Assembly: GCA_900550235.1 (NCBI GenBank)
Contig: URRQ01000035.1
Coordinates: 1 to 23,483 of the forward strand
Length of the DNA stretch: 23,483 nt
Origin: an uncultured Lachnospiraceae bacterium
GTDB taxonomy: Bacteria > Bacillota > Clostridia > Lachnospirales > Lachnospiraceae
Direction of reading: 5' to 3'
The first letter of the stretch is position 1; every line of letters begins with the position of its first letter. Shown one piece after another: positions 22,085-23,483 of the stretch. The notes under the pieces are model-generated. The model saw only the letters and a program-made list of their open reading frames with translations. It had not been told where the DNA came from and made no database searches. Position numbers and translations under genes: made by a program.

Positions 22085-23290
22085 CTATACTCTTTTACCG
22101 GCTTTAAATATACAATTAATACTTTTTGCTTTAAAGTACAGTTCTATTTCTTTTTTTATGTCCTCAATCTCTGTTTGTGGAAAATTGAAATCATCTAACC
22201 AAATCATCATGTTATTATTTTCGTCGGGTACGGCTTCAATGATGGCTTTGTAGATATGCGTTTCATCTTTTATTGCAAGAAGATAATTGTACATATGAAT
22301 GTTTTTCATAGCTATCGTATATTTTTTGTTATTGTTTTCATCTATATCATTTGAGGTTCTTTCTTCAAGCTTCATTTTTTTATAAGTATACCAAAGCTGC
22401 CATACTAAAATTGCAATCATAATTATATCGTATATAATCCAAGAACTTTCTAAGCATAGTGGCAGTAAAATACATAAGATAATGACAAAAGGTATCATCC
22501 ATAATGTTCTTCTAAATTTACCTTTATAATTCATCTTCCAATAGATAATTGATTTATCTTTTTTATTTGATGTAGTATTTATATCTTCTGCTTTTTCAAT
22601 AACTACCGGACATATTTTATGTAATAAATTTGATATTTCTGTTTGACGAAGTTCATCTACAGTTTGTCTGTCACTAGGAGTCAGGTATTCTTCACCATTA
22701 GAATATATAAATCTAATTCGTTCATAATTCCAAACAGGGCTTTCGTGTAAATAATATATTTTTTCAACTCCATGTCTTGGAAAAAGACGACCGTTCATAA
22801 CTACCCAGTTTTCACTAATAAGGACAGGGAAATATTTTCGTAATATATTGTGCTCAAACAATACTTTTTCAAAACATTCACCCTGTAGAGATTCCTTTAA
22901 TTCCTCTTTTGTTTTGATATGGTTTAATATAGGTACGCAGTGATAAGATAATTTAATATATCGCCATATCTTGCGTGCTGTAAAAATAGTGATAAGCCAA
23001 AATAAAACTGTGAGGAATATAAATATACCTCGAGGATCGTTAATAGTCATAAAGCCCCCTCTTACAGCATAAAATAGGCAAACAAGCCAAATTACTCCTA
23101 GTAAAATTTTTTTCAATGGATAGAATCTAAGCCATTCTATCTTTGTTAAAAAATTTAATTGTGAAGTTTGTAAATTTTCTTTAGCTTCACTGCTTTCATC
23201 AGCGATTTTTTCTGTTAGCTGTTTTCTAATATATTGAGGTGAATTAGCCAATACAAATAACAGTGCAACAGCGATAATACCATACATCAT
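22085..23290 (-). CDS. Multi-pass membrane protein of unknown function
   Basis: A 401-aa protein I do not recognise. Hydrophobic segments: about 3-16, 61-80, 87-105, then a soluble stretch (about 110-260) with a folded-looking core (ENWVVMNGRLFPRHGVEKIYY), two more helices (about 267-285 and 288-305), and a C-terminal cytoplasmic or outer domain (about 330-401). The core resembles the layout of membrane proteins carrying a PH-like or DUF6709-like domain, but I could not confirm it. The coding DNA is clearly more AT-rich than the pyr/pur genes, a possible sign of transfer. The ribosome site (GGATGAG) is weak, and either of two adjacent ATGs may start it. Confidence 0.75.
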   Translation of the reverse strand: MMYGIIAVALLFVLANSPQYIRKQLTEKIADESSEAKENLQTSQLNFLTKIEWLRFYPLKKILLGVIWLVCLFYAVRGGFMTINDPRGIFIFLTVLFWLITIFTARKIWRYIKLSYHCVPILNHIKTKEELKESLQGECFEKVLFEHNILRKYFPVLISENWVVMNGRLFPRHGVEKIYYLHESPVWNYERIRFIYSNGEEYLTPSDRQTVDELRQTEISNLLHKICPVVIEKAEDINTTSNKKDKSIIYWKMNYKGKFRRTLWMIPFVIILCILLPLCLESSWIIYDIIMIAILVWQLWYTYKKMKLEERTSNDIDENNNKKYTIAMKNIHMYNYLLAIKDETHIYKAIIEAVPDENNNMMIWLDDFNFPQTEIEDIKKEIELYFKAKSINCIFKAGKRV

Positions 23291-23435
23291 TTCTCATCCA
23301 TTCTTTATAAATTAATTTTAACATCTTTTGATTTTGCTATTTTAACAATTTCCCTTTATATGAAGATATCAATTATCTTTACCTCTGAAACTTCAAATTC
23401 TAGTATTACTAATATCAAACAAATTCTAATTGAAC

Positions 23436-23481
23436 AAAATCGCTACGCGATGGCCTGCCAAGGCTGTGGCATAGCGATTTT
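23436..23481. terminator. Large hairpin at the right edge
   Basis: Perfect 10-bp outer stem (AAAATCGCTA 23436-23445; TAGCGATTTT 23472-23481) with a short inner stem (GCCT 23453-23456; AGGC 23461-23464). A- and T-runs at the stem ends make it work in either direction. It lies upstream of the 401-aa gene and probably terminates a neighbour outside the window. Its GC-rich centre differs from the flanks and may be a dispersed repeat. Confidence 0.6.
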
Positions 23482-23483
23482 CT

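Noticed and set aside
1..23483. CRISPR arrays, tRNA genes, intact insertion sequences
   Set aside because: No regularly spaced repeats, tRNA cloverleaf ends or transposase motifs were noticed by eye; a covariance-model scan would be decisive.

Overview
The window looks like chromosomal DNA of a low-GC Gram-positive anaerobe of the class Clostridia, most likely Lachnospiraceae. This rests on AT-rich intergenic DNA, strong GGAGG-type ribosome binding sites, sigma-A promoters of the TTGACA-N17-TATAAT type, ClpC and RadA genes next to each other, and the gene content around pyrE. The family assignment is inference from recalled gene order; no 16S gene is inside the window. Almost everything is on the minus strand. 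The one plus-strand block is 10.6-12.4 kb.

Left edge (1-337): no protein gene. Two tandem TTGACA-N17 promoters point left, and what follows reads like a pre-16S leader, so an rRNA operon probably starts just outside the window. Next comes a stress and repair block (338-5159): a YtrA-type GntR regulator, clpC, a small conserved protein and radA. The regulator sits where Firmicutes usually have ctsR-mcsA-mcsB. A large perfect palindrome covers its promoter.

5.2-10.5 kb is a minus-strand operon. It encodes a small exported protein with an apparent frameshift in an A7 run, a lipoprotein, two six-helix permeases, an ABC ATPase, two membrane-anchored extracytoplasmic proteins and a four-helix membrane protein. 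Divergent from it is a plus-strand cassette (10.6-12.4 kb): a PadR regulator, two tandem paralogues of the PadR-associated HAAS/DUF1700 type, and a second exported protein. Both promoters lie in the 167-bp space between them. Together these look like one regulated surface/export system that I cannot match to a described one, and it is the best candidate for novelty here.

12.4-17.8 kb is metabolic: a delta-1-pyrroline-5-carboxylate dehydrogenase gene with its own promoter, then purE-purM-purN-purD, four steps of de novo IMP synthesis, from one promoter and closed by a strong terminator. 17.8-21.7 kb is another minus-strand run: pyrE, an unlisted 49-aa membrane protein, a VanZ-like protein, a three-helix protein and a long M29-type aminopeptidase. 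The right end (21.7-23.5 kb) holds an unrecognised AT-rich membrane protein gene between two hairpins.

A recurrent feature is how tightly operons are packed. At several junctions a terminator-like hairpin overlaps, or lies within about 25 bp of, the promoter or start of the next gene.
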